Positions 1 to 7,235 of a DNA stretch of 11,453 bases are shown piece by piece. Location of the stretch: the NCBI GenBank assembly GCA_033791445.1, contig JASJGS010000056.1:1-11453 (forward strand), read 5' to 3'. The first letter of the stretch is position 1; every line of letters starts with the position of its first letter. The DNA is from JANTGF01 sp033791445. GTDB taxonomy: Bacteria; Bacteroidota; Bacteroidia; Bacteroidales; VadinHA17. Under the pieces are notes generated by a model. It did no database searches. It was given only the letters and a program-made list of their open reading frames with translations, and was not told the DNA's origin. The translations under genes and the position numbers were made by a program.

Positions 1-2
1 CA

Positions 3-71
3 TGAAACTATCTGAAACAAATTGAAACAAATTGAAACAATATAGAACAAATGAAACTATATGAAACAAAA
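3..71. repeat. Tandem TGAAAC repeat with 10-bp period
   Basis: Seven copies of a ten-base unit with consensus TGAAACAAAT start at 3, 13, 23, 33, 43, 52 and 62. The copy at 43 is degenerate (TAGAAC) and one base short. The spacing equals about one helical turn. The array begins at the window edge, so it may continue to the left. It lies downstream of the slyD stop codon and overlaps no gene. Its function is unknown; it could be a simple slippage-prone repeat or a protein-binding array. Confidence 0.8.
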
Positions 72-129
72 TAAAGTTCCATATATTTTAAAAGCTTAAA
101 AGAAGTTTCTATGAAATAGAATAATTGAC

Positions 130-747
130 CTAATGTCCACAGCCGCAGCCACTTTCAGAACCTTGCTTAGATCCGTCCTCATCGGAGCAACCGCATCCAT
201 CATCACAATTACTGTCGTCACTATCACAATCACCGCCGCTTCCACATCCACAGCCACCCTGATTTTGTGCAGTCAAATTTTTAAGTTCATCTTCGGTTGG
301 CTCTCTTACGCCCAATACCTCTCCCTCAAAGAACAGATCCTGACCAGCAAGAGGATGGTTAAAATCCATGGTAAGCATTTCCTTTTCCACCTGGGTAATT
401 CTACCTGTCATCCGATTTCCTGACTGATCTCTCATAGGAATTGATTTCCCTACCTGAATCATGGTATCGTCAATTTTTCCATCAACTTCAAATGACCTCA
501 AGGGGATATCAACCACCATTTCCTCACGAAATGGACCATAGGCATTTTCAGAGCTAAGAGGAAATGAAAAGGCTTGATCTTTCGTTAATCCAGAAATATT
601 TTGCTCAAACAAAGGAAGAAGATATCCTGCTCCGTATAAAAATTCGAGAGGTTTATCTTTCTCAATGGTTTCAAGGACTTCCCCAGAAGCATCGTTCAAA
701 TTTAATTTATAGATAAGGGATACTATTTTACCTTCCGCTACATTCAT
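130..747 (-). CDS. slyD: SlyD-type FKBP peptidyl-prolyl cis-trans isomerase with Cys-rich metal-binding tail
   Basis: This is a cytosolic prolyl isomerase and chaperone of the SlyD family, 205 aa (E. coli SlyD is 196 aa). No signal peptide is visible. The FKBP half contains the segment GAGYLLPLFEQNISGL (about 39-54). The insert-in-flap chaperone domain spans roughly 67-120. The FKBP fold closes with MDFNHPLAGQDLFFEGEV (127-144), which closely matches the SlyD signature NHxLAGxxLxFxVEV. From about 161 the protein becomes a Gly/Asp/Ser-rich tail with eight cysteines (166, 168, 174, 181, 185, 187, 201, 203) and a C-terminal His. Such tails bind Ni, Zn or similar metals in SlyD homologues; this one is unusually poor in His. 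The ATG start at 747 has an A-rich leader without Shine-Dalgarno. The gene is monocistronic as far as visible. The family call is secure; a role in metal delivery is inferred from the tail. Confidence 0.92.
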   Translation of the reverse strand: MNVAEGKIVSLIYKLNLNDASGEVLETIEKDKPLEFLYGAGYLLPLFEQNISGLTKDQAFSFPLSSENAYGPFREEMVVDIPLRSFEVDGKIDDTMIQVGKSIPMRDQSGNRMTGRITQVEKEMLTMDFNHPLAGQDLFFEGEVLGVREPTEDELKNLTAQNQGGCGCGSGGDCDSDDSNCDDGCGCSDEDGSKQGSESGCGCGH

Positions 748-766
748 AATTTTAAGTTATTTTATT

Positions 767-795
767 CAAATATGTTGCAAATTAACAGGTTCAAA
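767..795 (-). promoter_or_regulatory. Candidate slyD promoter (TTTG / CATATTTG)
   Basis: Read on the minus strand, TTTG (795-792) is followed after 17 bp by CATATTTG (774-767). The latter is a 7-of-8 match to the Bacteroidota -7 element TAnnTTTG. It would give a leader of roughly 15-20 nt before the slyD ATG. The AT-rich context supplies near matches by chance, so this is weak. Confidence 0.25.
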
Positions 796-985
796 TTCAT
801 AATTCCAACTCTGCCTCTCTTTTTTATTATTCCATTTAAAATAAGGATGGAAATGAAAATACTATAAAAATTTATTTATCAATAGCTTACAATAGAAACA
901 TTCCAATTTTGACAAATTAAAAATAAATTTTCTGATGGCAAGATGAATGGCAAATCACCACATCCGCATTAAGATTCCACCTGTT

Positions 986-1600
986 TTAAAAAGTAAAACC
1001 AACCCGGAATATTGGATTAGAATAGATCGTATTTATAGTTTCATTTAAATTCCATAGAACTACAAAATAGACACCTGCCCTGCCTCCAATAGGCTGCCGA
1101 ATACCACCACCAACCAGAAAGCTATTAAGCCAAAACCTACCCGGGCAGGTTGGACAGGTAACATCAAACCATTCTCTTTCCAGACTTAGTGCTTCCCATT
1201 CCACATGGGCAAATAGTCCGAGCCGAACTCCACCAGGTAATATATCACTTAGCTCCTTAATTATATAAAATCGCGAATAAAGTTGCACTCCATAGACGTG
1301 GGTATCAAAATTATAGTATTTATCTTTCAAATACTCGTATTTAAAACCTACACCTACCGTTAATCTTGGAAAAACCCTATAGCCTACTATGGGAGAAACG
1401 ACAATATTGGTTACAGAACCAAACTGAAATGAAAAAAATCCACCAAAAATAAACTTATGTTGGCTTTCTGGCTTTTTCTTCTTTTGTTCCTCTGTATTCT
1501 TCTTACCATCAATGCTTTCAAGATAATCCTGTTCCTTTTGGGAATATACAGAGATGCTTAACAAGAATACAATTAGTAAAAGAGATGAAATCCTCTTCAT
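986..1600 (-). CDS. Putative outer-membrane beta-barrel protein, unknown function
   Basis: This is a 204-aa exported protein. A longer reading begins at a TTG at 1612, but the ATG at 1600 gives a compact signal peptide (MKRISS, then a Leu/Ile/Val core, ending VYSQ at about 18-21) and is preferred. After a charged Lys/Glu-rich linker (about 22-48), the rest consists of alternating aromatic and Gly-rich strands such as FIFGGFFSFQFG, SPIVGYRVFPRLTVGVGF and VYFVVLWNLN. It ends in RVGFTF, the terminal-Phe strand expected for BAM-inserted beta barrels. The pattern resembles the small barrel proteins common in Bacteroidota. A CPTC motif (Cys149/Cys152) lies in a predicted loop and could form a disulfide or bind metal. 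The gene is divergent from the SDR gene and not close enough to slyD to imply an operon. I do not recognise a specific function. Confidence 0.75.
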   Translation of the reverse strand: MKRISSLLLIVFLLSISVYSQKEQDYLESIDGKKNTEEQKKKKPESQHKFIFGGFFSFQFGSVTNIVVSPIVGYRVFPRLTVGVGFKYEYLKDKYYNFDTHVYGVQLYSRFYIIKELSDILPGGVRLGLFAHVEWEALSLEREWFDVTCPTCPGRFWLNSFLVGGGIRQPIGGRAGVYFVVLWNLNETINTIYSNPIFRVGFTF

Positions 1601-1657
1601 GATTTTGTTCAAGATGTATATGTACTATTTCAAAGTCACACTTCTACAATAATTGTG

Positions 1658-1665
1658 CAAAAGTA
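1658..1665 (-). promoter_or_regulatory. Candidate -7 element (TACTTTTG) for the beta-barrel gene
   Basis: On the minus strand this octamer is an exact match to the Bacteroidota -7 consensus TAnnTTTG, about 58 bp upstream of the ATG at 1600. No TTTG or TTG is found at the expected -33 spacing, so support rests on the -7 match alone. Confidence 0.25.
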
Positions 1666-1786
1666 ATATAAAATCATACTTATTTTTCTTTTGTCCTCGA
1701 AATGTCTGGAAATTCATTCGCTTATTTGATACCCAAATGATTGAAATAGCTTACTTTTACCCTACTCAACTATATTAGTTATAATT

Positions 1787-2497
1787 ATGAATATTATTGT
1801 CACAGGTGCCAGCAAGGGCATTGGAAGAGAAATGGTTAAGCTATTAGCAGCAGATGGTCACAGGGTGATGGTGATCTCAAGAAATGAGAAACTACTGCTT
1901 ACTTTATGTACTGAATGTAATAAAAATACCGCTGAAGACAGGGTGTATGCTTTCCCATTTGATCTGGAAGACATCGGAAATAAAAAAGAAGATTTTTTGT
2001 CTAAAATACAGGACAAGTTTAATCATATAGATATACTTATAAACAATGCTGGTAGCCTGACTAATACTGCCTTTGAATCTATCCATCCTGAGGAAATAAA
2101 ACGTACACTTGGGGTAAATTACCTGGCACCCTTGTTAAGTATACAGGTACTTTTACCCCTGCTTTTGAAAAGTAAACATGCCCATGTTGTCAATATAGGC
2201 ACTATGGGTGGAGTCCAGGGCAGCTCTAAATTCCCTGGTTTGTCCATATATAGTTCTTCAAAAGCAGCCCTTGCTACCCTGACAGAATGCCTTGCTGAAG
2301 AATATAAGGAAGCCAACATATCCTTTAATTACCTGGCTTTAGGAGCCGTACAGACAGAAATGCTTGAAGAGGCCTTTCCTGGTTATGAAGCTCCCTTAAG
2401 TGCATTGGAGATGGCAGAATTTATTTCAAAGTTTGCTTTAGATGGGTACAAATATTTTAATGGTAAAATATTACCTGTTTCAAGTAGTACTCCCTAG
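1787..2497 (+). CDS. Short-chain dehydrogenase/reductase (SDR) family oxidoreductase
   Basis: This is a 236-aa cytosolic NAD(P)-dependent oxidoreductase of the classical SDR type (usual length about 250 aa). The Rossmann cofactor motif TGASKGIG is at 6-13, NNAG at 87-90, the structural Asn in NYLAP at 111, and the catalytic YSSSK at 155-159 (Tyr155, Lys159). The usual catalytic Ser position, by alignment of NIGTMGG with IGSVVG of FabG-like proteins, appears to be Thr139, a conservative replacement. There are about three extra residues before the Tyr. An Arg-Asn pair (32-33) after the second strand may favour NADP(H), but this is only suggestive. The C-terminus (NGKILPVSSSTP) lacks the frequent VDGG ending of FabG. 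The substrate cannot be assigned. The ATG at 1787 directly precedes the cofactor motif, so the start is firm. The gene stands alone and converges with the SGNH hydrolase gene. Confidence 0.9.
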   Translation: MNIIVTGASKGIGREMVKLLAADGHRVMVISRNEKLLLTLCTECNKNTAEDRVYAFPFDLEDIGNKKEDFLSKIQDKFNHIDILINNAGSLTNTAFESIHPEEIKRTLGVNYLAPLLSIQVLLPLLLKSKHAHVVNIGTMGGVQGSSKFPGLSIYSSSKAALATLTECLAEEYKEANISFNYLALGAVQTEMLEEAFPGYEAPLSALEMAEFISKFALDGYKYFNGKILPVSSSTP

Positions 2498-2626
2498 GTA
2501 AATACTGAAGCAGAAATCTTGAATCATATTCAGCAACTTAACATATGACACTGTTAATCAGATATTTAATGGATATATAACATCATAACAGAACCCTTTT
2601 AGAAAATCATTCTCATGGAAATGCGG

Positions 2627-3865
2627 CTAGTTTTTAACCCATTTTATTGGATCAAAAATTTCTTTTCTGCCCTCAAAAATTTTCAGGAAGTATATTCCAG
2701 GTGGGAATTTAGATATATCAATCCTTAGCTTATTGGTTTTTAACAATAAACTCCCGGTTAGATCATATATCTCAACAAAGTATTGATCTGTTTTAGTCTT
2801 TAGTTCTATATGTAAAATTTGGTTCGTAGGGTTGGGATATATTTTTACATCTATTTTTGTCCTTAAAACCTCAAATCCTAATGCGAATAATGTAATCTCT
2901 TTTTCAATTATTGGGGAACAACCATGGAAATACCTGGTTAAGATTACATTATAGGTCTCTGAAGGAGCATAAACATGTACAGGATTTAGAGCTTTTGATG
3001 AAGTGCCATCCCCAAAATCCCATAAAACACTATCCACATTATGAGAGAGGTTACTAAAAAATATTGTGTCTGAATTTATAGTATAATTAAAATCAGAAGG
3101 TTGACTGTATGTGCCTATTCTCCAATCTGACAAATGATTCAGGACTATTTTGTCGGATTGCTCCTGACAATCTTCTGCCTCGTTTGCTAACAATGGACCC
3201 AACTCGGGAGAGCCGGAGGAGGGTTTTTGAAATATGGAGGAATAAAAAACACAGGCAGCCAGGTAGGAACCTTTTGCATTGGGGTGCAGGTCTACATAAT
3301 CGGCCCAGAGAAAATCACTTTGATCGCCACTATAGGAAGCCCGAAAAGCCTCCCCTACAGGTGCAAAGAAAAGTTCTGTTGAGTCTGATAAGTACTCCAT
3401 ATTTCTCTGTATCCCATCCATAGAATTGTTGTAAGTGATCAGGTCATCTCTTGTATCCCCTAATACTCCCCAGGGTACCTGGTAGTATAAAATTTGCGCA
3501 CAGGGGTTATATCTGTATAATGAATCGACAAGAATTCGAGCCCTTGCTAAAGTTTGTTCAATTGGATAGGTATCTCCAGAGCATTCATAAGAACCTGGTT
3601 GTAAAACAATAAAATCCCAATTCCCCTTTCTGAAAAGATCATATACTTTCGGGTCTGCAACATGATCAGCAAAGCCAGTACCACTCATTGCATACATGGT
3701 AATTATTGTTAAATCACCTAATGAGTTTGCAATATTCTCAAAGGTTTGAGGCATACTGTTAACATAAGTAATACTGTTTCCAATAAATAGCACCCTGGTT
3801 GAATCCTGAGCTTGAATAAAGCTTAGATTTAAGATAAGTACAATTAAAAGAATTGCATTCTTCAA
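2627..3865 (-). CDS. Secreted SGNH/GDSL-type hydrolase with PKD domain and T9SS type A sorting domain
   Basis: This 412-aa exported protein most likely hydrolyses ester bonds of a carbohydrate or lipid substrate. A signal peptide occupies 1-20 (hydrophobic core ILLIVLILNLSF, cleavage near QAQ). The SGNH domain (about 23-215) has the block I nucleophile motif FIGNS (Ser31), a VLQPGSYE segment (87-94) and the C-terminal DLHPNAKGSYLAA block (192-204, His194). A PKD-like domain (about 258-327) contains VLWDFGDGTSS and VHVYAPSETYNV. The last 75 residues form a type A T9SS sorting domain with KIYPNP (341-346) and PPGIYFLKI (388-396), so export through the outer membrane by type IX secretion is expected. 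The start is a TTG. An in-frame TGA lies five codons upstream, and the next in-frame Met (38) would remove both the signal peptide and Ser31. The usual catalytic Asp three residues before the His is Val191; Asp192 and Asp189 are near. The substrate is unknown. Confidence 0.85.
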   Translation of the reverse strand: MKNAILLIVLILNLSFIQAQDSTRVLFIGNSITYVNSMPQTFENIANSLGDLTIITMYAMSGTGFADHVADPKVYDLFRKGNWDFIVLQPGSYECSGDTYPIEQTLARARILVDSLYRYNPCAQILYYQVPWGVLGDTRDDLITYNNSMDGIQRNMEYLSDSTELFFAPVGEAFRASYSGDQSDFLWADYVDLHPNAKGSYLAACVFYSSIFQKPSSGSPELGPLLANEAEDCQEQSDKIVLNHLSDWRIGTYSQPSDFNYTINSDTIFFSNLSHNVDSVLWDFGDGTSSKALNPVHVYAPSETYNVILTRYFHGCSPIIEKEITLFALGFEVLRTKIDVKIYPNPTNQILHIELKTKTDQYFVEIYDLTGSLLLKTNKLRIDISKFPPGIYFLKIFEGRKEIFDPIKWVKN

Positions 3866-3878
3866 GAGAATATTTGTT

Positions 3879-3911
3879 CAAAGATTATAAAAATTCGGAG
3901 CTAAGATCAAA
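3879..3911 (-). promoter_or_regulatory. Candidate promoter for the SGNH hydrolase gene
   Basis: On the minus strand TTTG (3911-3908) is followed after 21 bp by AATCTTTG (3886-3879), a 7-of-8 match to TAnnTTTG. The leader to the TTG start would be only about 10 nt. The -33 element would lie in the loop of the hairpin that follows buk, so termination and initiation signals would be interleaved. Confidence 0.25.
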
Positions 3912-3927
3912 TGGAGAAGCTAGCTCC
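3889..3927 (-). terminator. Probable intrinsic terminator of the pta-buk operon
   Basis: On the minus strand, 32 nt after the buk stop codon, GGAGCTA (3927-3921) pairs perfectly with TAGCTCC (3903-3897) across a 17-nt loop. A closing G-U pair is possible. A run of five T follows at 3893-3889 after a GAA spacer. The stem is short and the loop large, but position and orientation are right for the end of the five-gene operon. Confidence 0.5.
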
Positions 3928-3958
3928 CATCTGAAAACAAATATAATAAAATGTAAGC

Positions 3959-5032
3959 TTAATAGACTTTTACTTCTTCCTCTCCATTCATGACCCGTAA
4001 AGCATTCTCAGCCAGCGCTTTCATCTCATCTTCACCGGGATAGACCACCACACGGGAAATATGCGCCACCATGGTTTTTATATAGTCTACAACTATAGTA
4101 TTATGAGCAATGCCACCTGTAAGTAAAATTGCATCGACCTGACCTTTCAGAACAGTACTCATGGCGCCAATTTCTTTGCCAATCTGGTAGCACATAGCGT
4201 TTTGTATCAATTTTGCTTTTTCATTCCCCTCCTCCGCCATCAAGCCAACCGTATAGGCATCGTTGGTGTTAAGGTAAGCCACATAACCACCGGCCCCGGT
4301 AATCATCTTTTTCACCTCTTCATATTTGTATTCACCTGAGAAACATAAGCGGGCTAAATCACCCACAGGCAAAGTACCACTTCTTTCAGGACCAAAGGGG
4401 CCACCACCATCCAAGGCCTGGTTGGCATCAATCACTTTCCCTTTTTGATGGGCAGCTACAGATACACCTCCACCAAGATGTGCCACAATTAGGTTCATAT
4501 CCTCATAATTCTTCCCGGCAAGGCCAGCATGATTTCTGGCAATCATTTTGTGGTTAAGTGCATGAAAAATTGATTTTCTTACAAAAAGAGGATGACCACT
4601 TATTCTTGCAACTTCCTGAAACTCATCCACTGTGGTGGGATTTGCTATAAAAGAGCGCGCTCCTGGGATCGAAGAAGCAATTTCATCAGCTATAAGTCCA
4701 CCAAGGCTACTGGCATGTTCCCCATATTTCATGGACCTCAGGTCTTCCCTCATGGTGTCATTCACTTCGTACACTCCGGATTCCATCGGTCTCATAATAC
4801 CACCCCTACCAATTACGGAGGTGATTTCATCCATCTTCAAATCTTCCTTGGCCAATTCTTTTAAAACAAGCTCTTTCCGGAATTCAAACTGGTCAATTAT
4901 CTTATCAAACCTGGCTAACTCTTCCTCAGAATGGCGGATAGATTTTAGAAACCGTGGCTTGGTATTCCTGTACACCGCAATCTTTGTTGAGGTAGAACCG
5001 GGATTTATGGCCAGGATTCTTTCGACTCTCAT
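3959..5032 (-). CDS. buk: Butyrate kinase
   Basis: Butyrate kinase (EC 2.7.2.7) transfers phosphate from butyryl-phosphate to ADP, giving butyrate and ATP in the cytosol; some family members prefer isobutyrate or other short branched acids. The 357-aa length is normal (about 355). Seen in order are INPGSTSTKIAVY (9-21, phosphate/nucleotide binding), GRGG (75-78), EHASSLGG (105-112), RKSIFHALNHK (152-162), HLGGGVSVAAH (185-195), GPFGPERSGTLP (211-222) and LLTGGIAHN (303-311). These follow clostridial Buk closely. One exception stands out. The family motif DPVVVDE reads NPTTVDE here, so Asn131 replaces the Asp that lines up with Asp148 of acetate kinase. The gene is last in the operon, 31 nt after ptb, and their pairing is the standard Ptb-Buk arrangement. 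Family assignment is firm. Exact acid preference, and full activity given Asn131, are not certain. Confidence 0.92.
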   Translation of the reverse strand: MRVERILAINPGSTSTKIAVYRNTKPRFLKSIRHSEEELARFDKIIDQFEFRKELVLKELAKEDLKMDEITSVIGRGGIMRPMESGVYEVNDTMREDLRSMKYGEHASSLGGLIADEIASSIPGARSFIANPTTVDEFQEVARISGHPLFVRKSIFHALNHKMIARNHAGLAGKNYEDMNLIVAHLGGGVSVAAHQKGKVIDANQALDGGGPFGPERSGTLPVGDLARLCFSGEYKYEEVKKMITGAGGYVAYLNTNDAYTVGLMAEEGNEKAKLIQNAMCYQIGKEIGAMSTVLKGQVDAILLTGGIAHNTIVVDYIKTMVAHISRVVVYPGEDEMKALAENALRVMNGEEEVKVY

Positions 5033-5063
5033 TTACAATAGAGTTTTTTGGTTTAATTCCTTG

Positions 5064-5969
5064 CTAGGCCATTAAAGCAGCCAGAGCAATGGAATAGAGC
5101 TTGGTTTTAACACTATCACCTCTTGAAGATAGAATTGCCGGGACTTTAGCACCAGCAACTATGGCACCAATATCGCCACCTGATAATTTGGTGTGAAATT
5201 TATAGAAAATATTTCCAGATTCAATATTAGGAAAGAGGAGGCAATCCACATCCCCGGCTACCGGTGAGCTTATTTTCTTTATCTCAGCGCTTTCCCTATC
5301 TACTGCCACATCTAATGCCATCGGCCCTTCTATCATAGCACCGGGTATTTGTCCTCTGTCTCCCATTTTTGACAAGATTGCTGCATCCACACAGGCCTGC
5401 ATTTTTGGCAAAACCAGTTCTGTTGCTGCCAGAACGGCCAACTTGGGTTTTTCTACTCCCAAGGCTTTGGAGGTTTTAATAAGATATTTCGCAATAGCTA
5501 TTTTTTCCTTCAATTCTGGATTTGGAATGATTGCCACATCGCCAACAACTAACATTTTATGGTAACCAACAGGTTTTAAAACAGAAATATGTGTTAATAT
5601 TCCTCCCGGAGGTAAAAGGCCATTTTCTTTATTTAAAATAGCTCTCATATACTTATCCGTACTGATGAGTCCTTTCATTATCAGGTCTCCTTCCCCATCT
5701 TGTATCATCTGAACGGATTTGTTTGCAGCCCTTAATTCATTCGGTTCATCAATTATATTAAACTTTGATGGATCAATCCCAAGATTTTTACACTCCTGAA
5801 TTATTTTATTCTTATCCCCCACTAATATCCCAGCAACCAGCCCAAGCTCAACCGCCTCACCCACAGCCTCTATGGTGTGACTATCATTGGCATACATAGC
5901 TACCAGACGCTTTTTCTCTTTTTTCTTAAGGATATCAAAAAGTTGATCTAATTCTTTAATTACTTCCAT
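5064..5969 (-). CDS. ptb: Phosphate butyryltransferase
   Basis: Phosphate butyryltransferase (EC 2.3.1.19) converts butyryl-CoA and phosphate to butyryl-phosphate and CoA, feeding Buk. At 301 aa it has the usual length and belongs to the PTA/PTB family. Visible landmarks are the N-terminal alpha/beta segment with VAGILVGDKNKI (45-56), IMKGLIST (97-104), LPPGGILTHISV (119-130), MIEGPMALDVAVD (212-224), PVAGDVDCLLFPNIESGN (236-253) and the C-terminal SSRGDSVKTKLYSIALA (281-297). The last holds the SR(x)DS element that corresponds to the SRGC region of Pta. The ATG at 5969 is 19 nt after the ackA stop, so the two are certainly co-transcribed. Ptb enzymes vary in acyl preference (butyryl, isobutyryl, valeryl), so the natural substrate remains open. 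It is clearly distinct from the Pta encoded upstream in the same operon. Confidence 0.92.
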   Translation of the reverse strand: MEVIKELDQLFDILKKKEKKRLVAMYANDSHTIEAVGEAVELGLVAGILVGDKNKIIQECKNLGIDPSKFNIIDEPNELRAANKSVQMIQDGEGDLIMKGLISTDKYMRAILNKENGLLPPGGILTHISVLKPVGYHKMLVVGDVAIIPNPELKEKIAIAKYLIKTSKALGVEKPKLAVLAATELVLPKMQACVDAAILSKMGDRGQIPGAMIEGPMALDVAVDRESAEIKKISSPVAGDVDCLLFPNIESGNIFYKFHTKLSGGDIGAIVAGAKVPAILSSRGDSVKTKLYSIALAALMA

Positions 5970-5988
5970 AAGAATTTATTAAAGTTTG

Positions 5989-7194
5989 TCAATTCTTCTT
6001 CTCATTTACAATGGTCATTGTATCGGCTGCAATCACCAGCTCCTCATTGGTTGGAACGACCAGCACCTTCACTTTTGATTTTTTTGAACTGATAACTGTT
6101 TCCTTACTTCTGACCATGTTTTTCTCATGATCTAAATCTATCCCCATATATCCCAATTCGCAGCAAACTGCTTCTCTAACAATATTGGAATTCTCACCCA
6201 CGCCCCCTGAAAATACCAAAATATCGAGTCCTCCCAAGGCTGCAGTATAGGCACCTATGTATTTCCTTATCCTGTAATTATACATCCTCATAGCCAACAC
6301 TGCTCGCTCCTCTCCATTTATTGATGCCTCTTCTACCTCACGCATATCAGAAGAAATCCCAGATACTCCTAAAACACCACTAAATTTATTAATTAGGGTA
6401 TTGGCAGTAGAAATACCTATTTGCTCTCTCCGCATTACATAGGTTAGTACACCAAGGTCGAGGTCACCAGAACGTGTTCCCATTATTAGGCCCTCAACGG
6501 GTGTAAGTCCCATAGAAGTGTCTATAGATTTTCCATGTTTGATGGCTGCCATGGAGGCTCCATTTCCCAGGTGGCAGGTTATTATTTTCTGAGTATTGAT
6601 GTCTACTCCCAACATCTCACATGCACGTTGTGAAATATAACGGTGGCTGGGTCCGTGAAAACCATAGCGCCGAATGGTATATTTAGTATACAGTGAATAG
6701 GGAATGGCATACATATAGGCATGGTCTGGCATAGTCTGATGAAAAGCCGTATCGAAGACAGCTACCTGTGGTATATCCGGCAGAAGCTCCTGCATCGCAA
6801 TAACACCTTTTAGATTTGGTGGGTTATGTAAAGGAGCCAAATCAATACATTCCTCGATTTTCTGTACAACTTCCTTATTTATTAGAACACTTGAATGGAA
6901 TGTTTCTCCCCCGTGCACTACACGGTGTCCAACAGCGTCGATCTCATCAAAACTTTTTATACTTCCATGTGTTTCACTTGTTAATAAACCGAGTATGTAT
7001 TCTATTCCCATCTGATGGTCAACAATCTCCCCTTCGAGCTTGACTTTGTCACCATCATTTCTTTCATTTTTGATAAAAGAGCCGTGCATACCAATTTTCT
7101 CTATAACTCCTATGGCGTTGACATCGCCGGCGGGCATATCAATAAGTTGATACTTTATTGACGAACTACCACAATTCAGGACAATTATTTTCAT
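5989..7194 (-). CDS. ackA: Acetate kinase
   Basis: Acetate kinase (EC 2.7.2.1) makes acetate and ATP from acetyl-phosphate and ADP, or the reverse for acetate uptake. It is full length at 401 aa. By my alignment, residues described as important in the Methanosarcina thermophila enzyme fall at identical numbers: Asn7 in LNCGSSSIK, Arg91 in GHRVVHGG, His123 in APLHNPPN, Asp148 in VFDTAFH, His180 in RYGFHGPSH, Arg241 in MGTRSGDLD and Glu384 in TNEE. The phosphate loop HLGNGAS (208-214) and the FSGGVGEN segment (328-335) are intact. Unlike Buk further along, all active-site positions are conserved, so it is predicted active. It is the third gene of the operon, 41 nt after the hbd-like gene, and separates it from the ptb-buk pair. 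The ATG start has a purine-rich leader (AGAAGAAAAG) about 7 nt upstream. Confidence 0.97.
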   Translation of the reverse strand: MKIIVLNCGSSSIKYQLIDMPAGDVNAIGVIEKIGMHGSFIKNERNDGDKVKLEGEIVDHQMGIEYILGLLTSETHGSIKSFDEIDAVGHRVVHGGETFHSSVLINKEVVQKIEECIDLAPLHNPPNLKGVIAMQELLPDIPQVAVFDTAFHQTMPDHAYMYAIPYSLYTKYTIRRYGFHGPSHRYISQRACEMLGVDINTQKIITCHLGNGASMAAIKHGKSIDTSMGLTPVEGLIMGTRSGDLDLGVLTYVMRREQIGISTANTLINKFSGVLGVSGISSDMREVEEASINGEERAVLAMRMYNYRIRKYIGAYTAALGGLDILVFSGGVGENSNIVREAVCCELGYMGIDLDHEKNMVRSKETVISSKKSKVKVLVVPTNEELVIAADTMTIVNEKKN

Positions 7195-7235
7195 TTCAAT
7201 ATTCTTTTCTTCTGTTTAACTTATTTATGTCCCTT

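Noticed and set aside
3..71. Possible CRISPR array, since GAAAC often ends CRISPR repeats
   Set aside because: The period is 10 bp with no spacers of 25-45 bp and no cas genes nearby.
133..423. Plus-strand open frame rich in Thr, Ile and Ala
   Set aside because: It is the antisense reading of the Cys/Gly/Asp tail and IF region of slyD; the low-complexity composition explains the open frame.
935..953. Direct repeat ATGGCAA twice, 12 bp apart, downstream of the beta-barrel gene
   Set aside because: It is too short and isolated; no symmetric element, T tract or nearby start makes it meaningful.
941..963. Possible terminator hairpin after the beta-barrel gene
   Set aside because: The stem needs a bulge and the nearest T-rich stretch is about 20 nt further on, so it does not resemble an intrinsic terminator.
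1601..1612. Upstream TTG start of the beta-barrel protein, adding four residues
   Set aside because: The ATG at 1600 gives a cleaner signal peptide, and nothing supports the longer form.
1752..1759. TACTTTTA as a -7 element for the SDR gene
   Set aside because: It lacks the final G and the nearest upstream TTTG is 23 bp away, beyond comfortable spacing.
2498..2626. Bidirectional terminator between the convergent SDR and SGNH genes
   Set aside because: Only short 5-bp stems such as TGAAT/ATTCA are present and none is followed by a T run on the right strand.
4592..5075. Two plus-strand frames antisense to buk
   Set aside because: They have no recognisable domain, and the minus-strand frame is a clear butyrate kinase.
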